A DNA stretch of 29,883 nt, taken from NCBI GenBank assembly GCA_028712845.1, contig JAQTPO010000007.1, forward strand, positions 1 through 29,883, written 5' to 3'. The notes under the pieces were generated by a model, which saw nothing but the letters and a program-made list of their open reading frames with translations, was not told the origin of the DNA and did no database searches. This document shows, piece by piece, positions 1 through 7,686 of this stretch (positions are counted from its first letter, which is position 1; every line of letters starts with the position of its first letter). The stretch is from Dehalococcoidales bacterium (GTDB lineage: Bacteria > Chloroflexota > Dehalococcoidia > Dehalococcoidales > Fen-1064). The position numbers were made by a program, and so were the translations under genes.

Positions 1-875
1 AGGAATTCCTCGGCGTCTTTCCGTGTGATATTGGCGACGCTTTTTATCTCCCGCTCATCCCACAATAATCGTGCATAATCCAGCGGCGGGATAGGATTAT
101 TCTTGCGAATCACGGCAATGACTAACCTGCCGCCTTTCTCCAGTACATTTAGCGCGACTGGCACGGTCTCGCCTATGGGTGTGAAATCGATGGCGCAGTT
201 AATCTTTTGCGGTGGGTTGTCTTCAAGGTCGCCTGTCCAGTCGGCACCCAGTTCCTTAGCCAGATTTCGGTGCTCCTCGCCGCGGGTGAAAACAAAGACC
301 CGATAGCCATGGTGCTTCGCTATCTGGATGACGATGTGCGCCGAAGCCCCGAAGCCGAACAGCCCCAGAATGTGTCCTGCTTGCAGCCCGGCAAGTTTCA
401 GGTCGCGGTAACCGATTGCTCCGGCACACAAGAGCGGTGCGGCTTGAGCATCGGTGAATTTTTCGGGGATGGGGTAGGCAAATTTTTCGGAGACTACGGT
501 GTACTCCGCATAACCGCCGTCTGCCTGGCAGCCGGTGCCTTTGAAATCCGCACACAGATTCTCATTACCTTCGAGACAGAAATGGCACTTGCCGCAGGCG
601 GAATTTATCCACGCAATGCCGACTCTATCCCCGGTTTTGAATTTGCTCGTTCCTGTGCCCTGCCTGACTACCCTGCCGATAATCTGGTGTCCCGGAATGA
701 CGGGTAATTTGGTCGGGAGCCTGCCTTCAATCTCATCCAGCTCGGTATGACAGACACCGCAGACGGAGACTTTGACCAGAATTTCCCTATTTTGGGGTTG
801 CGGAACGGGCACATCCAGTAATTGCAGGGGTTTGTCTTCGATGGGAGCAATCTTTTTCAGAACCTGAGCTTTCAA
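1..875 (-). CDS. Zinc-dependent alcohol dehydrogenase, MDR family (3' end beyond window)
   Basis: NAD(P)-dependent oxidation of an alcohol or reduction of an aldehyde in the cytoplasm; substrate not determinable. I translated the minus strand from a TTG at 875-873, preceded by AGGTGG (885-880, four bases away), and the frame stays open to the left edge (291 codons). Seen: catalytic zinc ligands Cys42 (GVCHTE) and His63 (PGHQ), structural zinc cysteines C94, C97, C100, C108 (CGKCHFCLEGNENLC), and a Rossmann dinucleotide loop GLFGFGASA at about 171-179. The residue after the zinc histidine is Gln where classical alcohol dehydrogenases have Glu, as in a recognised subgroup of zinc-binding alcohol dehydrogenases. 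About 40-50 C-terminal residues are probably missing, judged from the usual family length of about 335-345. No cofactor or partner gene is visible beside it. Family call is secure, substrate is not. Confidence 0.9.
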   Translation of the reverse strand, partial: MKAQVLKKIAPIEDKPLQLLDVPVPQPQNREILVKVSVCGVCHTELDEIEGRLPTKLPVIPGHQIIGRVVRQGTGTSKFKTGDRVGIAWINSACGKCHFCLEGNENLCADFKGTGCQADGGYAEYTVVSEKFAYPIPEKFTDAQAAPLLCAGAIGYRDLKLAGLQAGHILGLFGFGASAHIVIQIAKHHGYRVFVFTRGEEHRNLAKELGADWTGDLEDNPPQKINCAIDFTPIGETVPVALNVLEKGGRLVIAVIRKNNPIPPLDYARLLWDEREIKSVANITRKDAEEF

Positions 876-956
876 CTTACCACCTGTTTTCTATTAAATC
901 AACACTATTATAGCAAAAGACGATAATGGTGAATATCGAGGTTCTCAATTTCCCAA

Positions 957-1037
957 TGTCATTCCGTGCTTGACGCGGAATCCAGTCTGAATCCCCGCCC
1001 CCGTATCGAGTACGGGGCAGGCTTCGTGGGAATGACA
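957..1037. repeat. Short inverted-repeat element, GTCATTCC type
   Basis: An 81-base intergenic element bounded by a 9-base inverted repeat, TGTCATTCC at 957-965 and GGAATGACA at 1029-1037. Inside is a perfect 7-base-pair hairpin, CCCCGTA (999-1005), loop TCGAG, TACGGGG (1011-1017). The following spacer, roughly 1060-1131, ends with a GATTCTTCACTGCGCTCAGAATGAC-like sequence that resembles another common dispersed repeat. It codes for nothing I can support. The spacer between the alcohol dehydrogenase start and the next gene end (876-1132) is otherwise empty. Confidence 0.6.
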
Positions 1038-1132
1038 CTGCGGTGTCAGATTACTTCATCGTCCTTCTCATGAAGGACTCCTTGCAAAGACAGTGAGGGA
1101 AACTAGATTCTTCACTGCGCTCAGAATGACAT

Positions 1133-2203
1133 TTAGCCTTTCGCCATCGCATCGTAGAAAGCCCGCCAGAATGGGTCAACGATGGGGTGCTTGAGCTTCT
1201 TCTCTTTGCCATCTTCCACCAGAATCATACCTTTCTCCGGCGCTATCAGTTCACCCACGATGGAAGATTTGATGCCTTTTTTTGTAAGAGCTTTCACGAT
1301 GGTATCCGCTTTATGCGGTTTGCAGGAAAGAATTAATGTGCCTTCGCTGATTGACGCATAAGGGTCAATGCCGAAATACCCGCAAATTTCTTTTACGCAG
1401 TCCTCGACGACGATTTTCTCCTTCTCTATCCTGACGCCGAGTCCGGCGGCTTGCGCCACTTCATATAGCCCGCCCCAGATGCCGCACTCGGTGGCATCGT
1501 GCATGGCAGTGACGCCGTTTTCCCGCACGCCGACTCCGACCGCCGTCATTGCATCTTCTACCACAGACATCATGTAAAAGATTTTCTGTGCTTTTTTACT
1601 GAAGGCTTTCCCGAATTGTTTTTCCAGCAGAGCAGGAAACATCGTGGCAAAGATGCCGCTGGCTTCAATTGCCGGACCCTTGGTGATGATTATCTTATCA
1701 CCGGCTTTAGCTAAACGGGGTGTTACATACTCGTCTATACCCCCCACGCCGACGATTGTCGCCCCGCCGACCATCGGATAGTTACAGTTCTCATAACGGG
1801 CAGTGTGTCCGGTAATGACATTGATGCCGAGCTTCTCACACTCTTTATGGATAGTATCCCAGACGATAACCAATTGTTCTTTGGTTATATCCATCGGGAG
1901 ATTCAAATCTATTGACAGATATTTCGGCTTCAGACCGCTGGTTACTGAGTCGGAAGCAATAATATGGATGGCGAACCAGGCGGCGCGCTCCCAGCCATAC
2001 TGGGGCACAATGAATACCGGGTCGGTGGTAAAGGAAACCGCTTTGTCCCCGATTTTAGCGATGCCGACATCGACACCGTGCTGGGGCCCTACCAGAATAT
2101 CCCGGCTTTTCGCGCCCAGACGCGGGAAGATAACTTCCGTAAATATTTCCGGCGAGATTTTCCCTATCTCAGGCATTTCAGCGGGTTTATTATCTTTCTG
2201 CAT
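1133..2203 (-). CDS. PurM/HypE-like (AIR synthase-related) ATP-binding protein
   Basis: A 356-residue protein of the PurM superfamily (AIR synthase, SelD, ThiL, HypE), which bind ATP in a dimer and phosphorylate or activate a carbonyl or carbamoyl group. Seen: N-terminal region with GPQHGVDVG (39-47) and TTDP (59-62) in the places of the metal/ATP-binding GDDAA and TTDS of HypE, then a C-terminal domain with MHDATECGIWGGLYEVA and DPYASISEGTL, which correspond to HypE MRDPTRGG...NE and DPLYVANEG. It ends in ...DPFWRAFYDAMAKG and so lacks the C-terminal cysteine motif on which HypE makes the cyanide ligand; a hydrogenase-maturation role is therefore not supported. The start is supported by AAGGAG upstream. 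It has its own promoter and lies 90 bases after pdxA. Family is clear, reaction unknown. Confidence 0.8.
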   Translation of the reverse strand: MQKDNKPAEMPEIGKISPEIFTEVIFPRLGAKSRDILVGPQHGVDVGIAKIGDKAVSFTTDPVFIVPQYGWERAAWFAIHIIASDSVTSGLKPKYLSIDLNLPMDITKEQLVIVWDTIHKECEKLGINVITGHTARYENCNYPMVGGATIVGVGGIDEYVTPRLAKAGDKIIITKGPAIEASGIFATMFPALLEKQFGKAFSKKAQKIFYMMSVVEDAMTAVGVGVRENGVTAMHDATECGIWGGLYEVAQAAGLGVRIEKEKIVVEDCVKEICGYFGIDPYASISEGTLILSCKPHKADTIVKALTKKGIKSSIVGELIAPEKGMILVEDGKEKKLKHPIVDPFWRAFYDAMAKG

Positions 2204-2240
2204 AAAGCTCCTTGCTCGATATCTTCACTCTAATAGTAAT

Positions 2241-2269
2241 ATCATATAGCTATCTGCGTCATATGACAA
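2241..2269 (-). promoter_or_regulatory. Sigma-70 promoter of the PurM-like gene, with overlapping palindromes
   Basis: Read on the minus strand: -35 TTGTCA (2269-2264), 17-base spacer, -10 TATGAT (2246-2241), giving a start near 2234 and a leader of about 30 bases. The -35 box overlaps a perfect 10-base palindrome GTCATATGAC (2258-2267), and a further GTCAT at 2272-2276 makes ATGAC-N4-GTCAT. The promoter match is good; operator function is only inferred from the symmetry. Confidence 0.55.
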
Positions 2270-2293
2270 TAGTCATTTTCTGGTCGGGTTTAC

Positions 2294-3316
2294 TTATTTA
2301 ACTTTCCCGGTCAGCCCTTTCCCTTCACTCAGCCAGACGGCTGTTCTGATAGCCTCTTCCATGCTTTCGGCATTGGCAATCCCCTTACCGGCAATATCAA
2401 AAGCAGTGCCGTGGTCAACCGAAGTGCGCAGGAAAGGCAAACCAAGTGCAACGCTCACGCTCTTTTCGAAGCCATAGACCTTGACCGGTATATGCCCCTG
2501 GTCGTGATACATAACAAGGACGGCATCAAATTCCCCGTTGATGGCGCGATTAAAAATGGAATCGGCGGGGAAGGGACCGCGGGCATCTAACCCCAGACTG
2601 ACGGCTTCTCTTATCGCTGGGGCAATCTCATCCATTTCCTCCCGACCGAACATCCCGTCTTCCCCGGCATGAGGATTGAGTCCCGCTACTCCGATGATTG
2701 GCTTCCCGAATCCCCACTTTCGGAAGGACGCATCGGTGAGCTTCAACCGCCCGAGGACACGCTCCTTCTTGACCTGGTCGCAGGCTTCTTTCAGAGAGTA
2801 GTGGGTGGTAAGGTGAACACAGCGGAGATTGCCCACTGCCAGCATCGTGGCGTACTCTTTAACCCCGGTAGCCATGGCAAGATAATCGAGGTGCCCAAGT
2901 CCCGGATAACCTGCCAGCAGGGTCGCCTCCTTGTTGATAGGCGCGTTTACCATGCCTCTCACTTCATGGTTGAGTGCCAGTTGCAGCGCCTTTTCAATAA
3001 ACTCCATAGCTGCCCGGCCGCACTCTGCCGATACCTTTCCGACTTTTACTTTATGCCATTCGATATTATGCATGTCGAGAATATCGATAGCGCCGAACTT
3101 GCCGGACGTTTCAGAGGCTTTCTCTACCAAATGCAGGGTGAGTGGCTTACTTATGAGCTCGATTGCGGCACGTACTGCAGCGCTTTCGCCAATTACCAGA
3201 GGGCGGCACATTTCATATAGCCTTTTGTTGGCAAGGGCTTTTGCCACTACCTCCGGTCCTATCCCAGCCGGGTCTCCTATCGTAATCGCGATGACAGGTC
3301 TCTCTTTCCCCGTCAT
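2294..3316 (-). CDS. pdxA: PdxA-family 4-phospho-hydroxythreonine / 4-phosphothreonate dehydrogenase
   Basis: An NAD-dependent, metal-dependent oxidative decarboxylase of the PdxA family, 340 residues, normal length. Seen: N-terminal ITIGDPAGIGPE, and the three metal-binding histidines at His172 (LTTHYSL), His216 (NPHAGEDG) and His271 (MYHDQGH), spaced as in E. coli PdxA (166, 211, 266). The C-terminal RTSVDHGTAFDIAGKG resembles the PdxA2 branch, which acts on 4-phospho-D-threonate or -erythronate in sugar-acid breakdown, rather than PdxA proper of vitamin B6 synthesis. Neither the DUF1537 kinase that usually accompanies PdxA2 nor PdxJ is in the window, so the role stays open. The start has GAGGTGAGGT immediately upstream. 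It is 103 bases downstream of the acyl-CoA synthetase fusion and may be co-transcribed with it; I saw no convincing terminator between them. Confidence 0.88.
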   Translation of the reverse strand: MTGKERPVIAITIGDPAGIGPEVVAKALANKRLYEMCRPLVIGESAAVRAAIELISKPLTLHLVEKASETSGKFGAIDILDMHNIEWHKVKVGKVSAECGRAAMEFIEKALQLALNHEVRGMVNAPINKEATLLAGYPGLGHLDYLAMATGVKEYATMLAVGNLRCVHLTTHYSLKEACDQVKKERVLGRLKLTDASFRKWGFGKPIIGVAGLNPHAGEDGMFGREEMDEIAPAIREAVSLGLDARGPFPADSIFNRAINGEFDAVLVMYHDQGHIPVKVYGFEKSVSVALGLPFLRTSVDHGTAFDIAGKGIANAESMEEAIRTAVWLSEGKGLTGKVK

Positions 3317-3419
3317 ACCTCACCTCATAAACTATATAGCTTTGCACTGGATGAATAAACTGGACCAGCCGGCCCATTAATGGTGCCTGAAAAATCAGCC
3401 ATCGATTGACACAGTAAGC

Positions 3420-6104
3420 TTAGAGTTCAAGAGTGGCTTTATATTCATCGGGGTCAATCTGCTCTATCTTAAATCCGAGGCTTCTTGCCAGTCCGATCAT
3501 CCTTGCATTATCCCTGAGGATAATACCATACATGGTCTTGAGCCCTTTCTCCTGCGCAATGCCAATGAGCATATCGGTAAGCTTGTGTCCCAGTCCAACC
3601 GCTTGAAAATCATCGGCGACAAGCGTCGCAAACTCTGCCGTCTCGCCATCCGGTTGGATAATCAGCCGCCCCACACCGGCATTCCTTCTTTTTCCGCCTG
3701 AGCCATATTCGGCGATAATAGCTATTTCGCGGCTGTAATCGATGTTACAGAACCGGGAGAGCATATCATGAGAAATGTCCTTAATAATATAGAAAAAACG
3801 GAACCGCGATGATTCAGGAGACAGTCCGGCAATAAGTTCATGCTCCATAGGTTCATCTTCCGGTCGGATTGGCCTGAGCAAGACATTTCTGCCGTCACGA
3901 CATAGCCATGGCTGAATGTACCTTGTAGGGTACGGCGAAATAATCAGGTGTGAAAATTCACTCGCCCCATTTTTAACCACGTCCTCATCGATGACGATAC
4001 GCGCATCAAGCGCAATGACTTTGTCCCCGTTTACTACCAGAGGATTGATATCCAGTTCCTTAATCTCAGGGAAGTCAGCAATCATATTCGAGAGCCGGAT
4101 AAGCGCCTCATCGAGCAACCGGAGATTGGCAGGGGGTTTCTTTCTGAATCCTTTGGATAACATACCGTAAACATTGGTGCGCTCAATGAGCATCCGCGCC
4201 AGTCTCTGGTTCAACGGAGGCAATCCGATGGCGATGTCTTTATAGAACTCTGCCTCGGTCCCACCCTGTCCGAAGATGATTACCGGGCCTAATGTCTGGT
4301 CTTTCTTGCTCCCCATGATGAGTTCGTAAGAGTAATCAATAACCATTTGTTGTACCGTCACGCCATCAATATGAGCTTTAGGATTGTGCTGTTTAACCTC
4401 ATCCATCATTTCCTGGAAGGCTTTTCTCACTGCGTCCGGTGATTTGAGATCAAGTTGCACCCCGCCCACATCGGATTTATGCGATATATCAGGGGATTGA
4501 ATCTTCATTACTACCGGATAGCCGACACTGGAGGCGGCGATTACTGCCGCATTAGCATCGCCGGCAAAATGCGGAAAGGTGACATTAATCCGATAGGTGT
4601 TAAGAAACTTCTTGGAGTCATCTTCACTTAAAACCAGCTTGCCGGCACGTGCGGCGTTACGAATCAGCAGTTTAAGATGATTCTTGGGAATACCGACATC
4701 AAGAGGTACGTCATCCGGCGCTTCATAAAGATTTTCAAGGTTTCTCGCATAATGATACATATAGAGGTATGTTCTGATAGCCTCTTCAGGGAACTCGTAA
4801 GTGGGCACCTTATGGTCGTAAAATACCTGTCGCGCCTTTTCGACTTCTTTACTTCCCATCATTGCGGTCAAAATAGGCTTGATGCTCTTCTTAGCGATTT
4901 TAGAGATAGCTTTCGCCAGGTCCACTGCATTTGCTACTCCCTGAGGCGTATATATGATAACAATCCCATGTACAGCAGGGTCTTTCAGCGCGATATCGAT
5001 TGCGCTGATATAGCGTTCTACACTGGCGTCTCCCAGAATATCGACCGGATTAGATTTACTCCAGTAAGCAGGTAATACCTGATTCAGACTGTCCATTGTT
5101 GCCTTGCTAAGAGGAGCCAGTTTGCCTCCTCTGCCAATGAGGGCATCGGTGGCGAGAACAGCGGGACCGCCCGCATTTGTAATGATAGCCAGGTTCTGCC
5201 CTTTAGGCAGGATAGCGGTATCGAGGATTGAGGCGCAGTTAAATAAATCTCCTATTTCCTCAACCCGGACGACGCCTGCCCTGTCAAAAACTGCGTCATA
5301 ATAAGAATCTTCCCCGACCATAGCACCGGTATGGGATTTAGCGGCTTGCATACTCTCCTGAAATTTACCCGGTTTGATGACGATGATGGGTTTATTGCGG
5401 GCAAAACCTCTCACGGCGCTCATAAATTTCCTGGCGTTTCTCAGGCTGTTCCCCAGCGATTCAAGATAAATAATGATGCTCTTGGTCTGCGGGTCTTCTC
5501 CGAAAAAGTCAATCAAATCCCCGAAATCGATATCAAGCATCGAGCCTAAGGAAACGAAAGCGCTGAACCCGATGTCTCTGCTGACTGCCCAATCTAGAAC
5601 GGATGTGCCCAGTGCGCCGCTTTGAGAGAGGAAAGCAATTTTGCCTGGCTTGGTCACCTTACGTGCAAATGTGGCATTAAGCCCGGAGCTGGGGCGGATG
5701 GCGCCAAGGCAGTTCGGTCCCATAATTCGCATGCCGTATTTCCGGGCATACTCAATAATCTTCGCTTCTCGTTCCTTGCCCTTTTCTCCGGCTTCTTTGA
5801 ATCCGGCGGAAATGACAATAACTGCCCTTATGCCCACCTTGCCGCATTCTTCCACAATATCGGGCACGGTATCCGCACCTGTTGCAATGACGGCAAGTTC
5901 CGGCGCTTCCGGGAGTGCAGACAGATTCGGATAGCACTTAGTATCCATAATCTTGTCATGATTGGGGCTGACAATGTATATCTTACGCTTGTCTTTGGAT
6001 GAAAGTAGATTTTCCATTGTAGTCTGTCCGACAGAACCAGGTCTTTCTGTTGCGCCAAACAGGACTACACTTTTAGGGTCGAAAAACAGACTGATTCTAT
6101 TCAT
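3420..6104 (-). CDS. ADP-forming acyl-CoA synthetase fused to a GNAT acetyltransferase (Pat-like)
   Basis: An 894-residue cytoplasmic fusion. Domain order: CoA-binding Rossmann domain (about 5-130, MGPNCLGA at 128-135), succinyl-CoA-ligase-like domains (about 150-460, FLSQSGALGTS at 158-168), ATP-grasp domain (about 480-705, VVMKIQSPDISHKSDVGGVQ), GNAT domain (about 730-890, with the acetyl-CoA loop QAVGLG at 834-839 and LGFKIEQ near the end). This is the architecture of protein lysine acetyltransferase Pat. In ADP-forming acetyl-CoA synthetases a histidine is phosphorylated during acyl phosphate to ATP transfer; here that His is present (His258, SHTGAMVGED), as is the second histidine of the ATP-grasp half (His542, SHKSD). 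From memory, Salmonella Pat has lost the catalytic His, so this protein could be both synthetase (acetyl-CoA + ADP + Pi to acetate + ATP) and acetyltransferase. The start has GGGAGG eight bases upstream. A PaaK-like ligase is divergent on the other side of the spacer. Confidence 0.93.
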   Translation of the reverse strand: MNRISLFFDPKSVVLFGATERPGSVGQTTMENLLSSKDKRKIYIVSPNHDKIMDTKCYPNLSALPEAPELAVIATGADTVPDIVEECGKVGIRAVIVISAGFKEAGEKGKEREAKIIEYARKYGMRIMGPNCLGAIRPSSGLNATFARKVTKPGKIAFLSQSGALGTSVLDWAVSRDIGFSAFVSLGSMLDIDFGDLIDFFGEDPQTKSIIIYLESLGNSLRNARKFMSAVRGFARNKPIIVIKPGKFQESMQAAKSHTGAMVGEDSYYDAVFDRAGVVRVEEIGDLFNCASILDTAILPKGQNLAIITNAGGPAVLATDALIGRGGKLAPLSKATMDSLNQVLPAYWSKSNPVDILGDASVERYISAIDIALKDPAVHGIVIIYTPQGVANAVDLAKAISKIAKKSIKPILTAMMGSKEVEKARQVFYDHKVPTYEFPEEAIRTYLYMYHYARNLENLYEAPDDVPLDVGIPKNHLKLLIRNAARAGKLVLSEDDSKKFLNTYRINVTFPHFAGDANAAVIAASSVGYPVVMKIQSPDISHKSDVGGVQLDLKSPDAVRKAFQEMMDEVKQHNPKAHIDGVTVQQMVIDYSYELIMGSKKDQTLGPVIIFGQGGTEAEFYKDIAIGLPPLNQRLARMLIERTNVYGMLSKGFRKKPPANLRLLDEALIRLSNMIADFPEIKELDINPLVVNGDKVIALDARIVIDEDVVKNGASEFSHLIISPYPTRYIQPWLCRDGRNVLLRPIRPEDEPMEHELIAGLSPESSRFRFFYIIKDISHDMLSRFCNIDYSREIAIIAEYGSGGKRRNAGVGRLIIQPDGETAEFATLVADDFQAVGLGHKLTDMLIGIAQEKGLKTMYGIILRDNARMIGLARSLGFKIEQIDPDEYKATLEL

Positions 6105-6327
6105 CCACTATTCCTCCCGCTTCACTCAGCTCTACATTATATTGAAGGCACTATCTATATCATAAGTCTCACAGCCTCAAATAACAACCCTCTTAAAGCT
6201 GAGGGGGTATCATTCGATATCGGTTTTGTTGCGCCTGTGTCTATTCCCGTGTTATGCTTGCTTAATCGTATCGGGTATAAGCTCTACGCCTTTCTGCCTA
6301 ATGAGAATAACTGAAGAAAAAGTTTGA
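6105..6327. promoter_or_regulatory. Divergent spacer between acyl-CoA synthetase/GNAT and PaaK-like genes
   Basis: A 223-base non-coding spacer that must hold promoters for both directions. On the minus strand there is a perfect -10 TATAAT (6141-6136) about 30 bases before the synthetase start, with no good -35. On the plus strand TATAAG occurs at about 6271-6276 in an AT-rich stretch, again with a poor -35. A short CCCTC-N8-GAGGG inverted repeat lies at 6188-6205. None of these is strong enough for a separate firm call. Confidence 0.3.
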
Positions 6328-6336
6328 GTGCGGCAA

Positions 6337-7680
6337 ATGACTCGGAAATGGAAATTCACTGCAGATTACTACCGGCGTTCTCTAAAAGTATTGGAAACGG
6401 CTCTTCTTGAACTCCCCGCTTACCATTCATGGCGGGTTTACGACCCCGGCAGCGAATTTTCTATAGATACTCGTTATCAGGCAATGCCGGCGCTCACCAA
6501 GAAAGATATCCGTGCCTACTTCCCCGATGGTTTCACCTCGTCTGATTATAACATTCCACAGGGCTTGGCCAGCGGGGTGATAAGTTTTGTTGATACCAGC
6601 GGTACTACCGATGATAAGGTAACCAATATCTGGAATCAAGAATGGTGGGATGCTTCTGAAAGAGCCTCATGGAAACTTAATTCTTATGCTTTTCGGATTG
6701 CCACCGGGGAGCATCCTGAGGCGATTCTGGTCAATCCTCTTAACGTTGGCTATGTATCAGACACGGTCGACCTCCCGATGGAAAAACGCCGTTTATCAAG
6801 GTTTCTTTACCTGAGTGAAAGGACGAGCCATTATTCCTGGACTGCCCGGCATATGGACAGAATGGTCAGGGAACTGGCTCTCTTTAAGCCGGTTGTTCTT
6901 GAAGCTAATCCCTCTTTACTGGCAAAACTATGCCGCTATATTATCGAAAGCAAACAAACAGTTTTTCAGCCCGGGTTGATTGTTTTGACTTATGAAAATC
7001 CGACAAATTTTCACTACCGTCAGATTCGTCAGGTCTTCAATGTGCCAATCGCCAGTTCTTACGGAACAACCGAGACCGGCTATGTCTTTATGCAGTGTGA
7101 GGAAGGAAAGTTCCATCAGAACAGCGAGTATTGCCGGGTGGACTTTCAACCTTTGAAGACAGAACATGGCGGTCCTTTACTTGGAAGAATCCTGGTTACT
7201 ACTTTCAATAATCCCTGGTATTATCTCATCCGCTTCGATGTCGGGGATTTAGTCCGCATCGATGAGAAAGGCGGGTGCGCCTGCGGTAGAGATTCAGGAT
7301 TAATTCTATCCGCAATCGAAGGACGGTTTGCCAATGCTACTTTAACCTGCGGCGGAAGGCTGGTATCTTCTCGTGAACTGGATAATAATCTAAGTGTCCT
7401 GGAAGGTATTGACGAATACAAGCTGGAACAAATCTCTTCGGGTAGCTATGCATTACATCTTGCAAGTCGCCGTGAAGACAAAAAAAGACTGAGCGGGGCA
7501 GCCACATCGATATTGAAAAAACTCTACGGGAAAGAAGCAAAAGTATCGGTCGTTTTTGAAGATGCGATTTCTCCGGAAAATTCGGGTAAATATCGAGTTT
7601 CAAAGGCGTTATTTCCCTTGAAAATGGAAGACTACCTGGAAGAAAGTCCTATCATTAAGAAAAAGGAAAAGCAGGGCTAG
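6337..7680 (+). CDS. PaaK/CapK-like adenylate-forming (acyl-CoA ligase) protein
   Basis: A 447-residue member of the phenylacetate-CoA ligase group of AMP-forming enzymes, which activate a carboxylate as acyl-AMP. Seen: phosphate loop TSGTTDDK (about 87-94; the usual glycine after SGTT is Asp), adenine-binding SSYGTTETG (about 240-248), ribose-binding RFDVGD (about 299-304), a CACGR cysteine pair (314-318) typical of PaaK relatives, and a C-terminal SGKYR with the candidate catalytic lysine at 418. The substrate is not predictable. Start: ATG at 6337 is chosen; an in-frame GTG at 6328 would add three residues, and neither has a strong ribosome site. The peptidase gene begins 6 bases after the stop, so the two are surely co-transcribed. 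Divergent to the Pat-like fusion. Confidence 0.85.
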   Translation: MTRKWKFTADYYRRSLKVLETALLELPAYHSWRVYDPGSEFSIDTRYQAMPALTKKDIRAYFPDGFTSSDYNIPQGLASGVISFVDTSGTTDDKVTNIWNQEWWDASERASWKLNSYAFRIATGEHPEAILVNPLNVGYVSDTVDLPMEKRRLSRFLYLSERTSHYSWTARHMDRMVRELALFKPVVLEANPSLLAKLCRYIIESKQTVFQPGLIVLTYENPTNFHYRQIRQVFNVPIASSYGTTETGYVFMQCEEGKFHQNSEYCRVDFQPLKTEHGGPLLGRILVTTFNNPWYYLIRFDVGDLVRIDEKGGCACGRDSGLILSAIEGRFANATLTCGGRLVSSRELDNNLSVLEGIDEYKLEQISSGSYALHLASRREDKKRLSGAATSILKKLYGKEAKVSVVFEDAISPENSGKYRVSKALFPLKMEDYLEESPIIKKKEKQG

Positions 7681-7686
7681 GAAAAA

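Noticed and set aside
1133..2203. Naming this gene hypE
   Set aside because: The C-terminal cysteine motif is missing and no hydrogenase genes are near.
6188..6205. CCCTC/GAGGG inverted repeat as a terminator
   Set aside because: It has only five base pairs, no T run, and lies between divergent genes where no terminator is needed.
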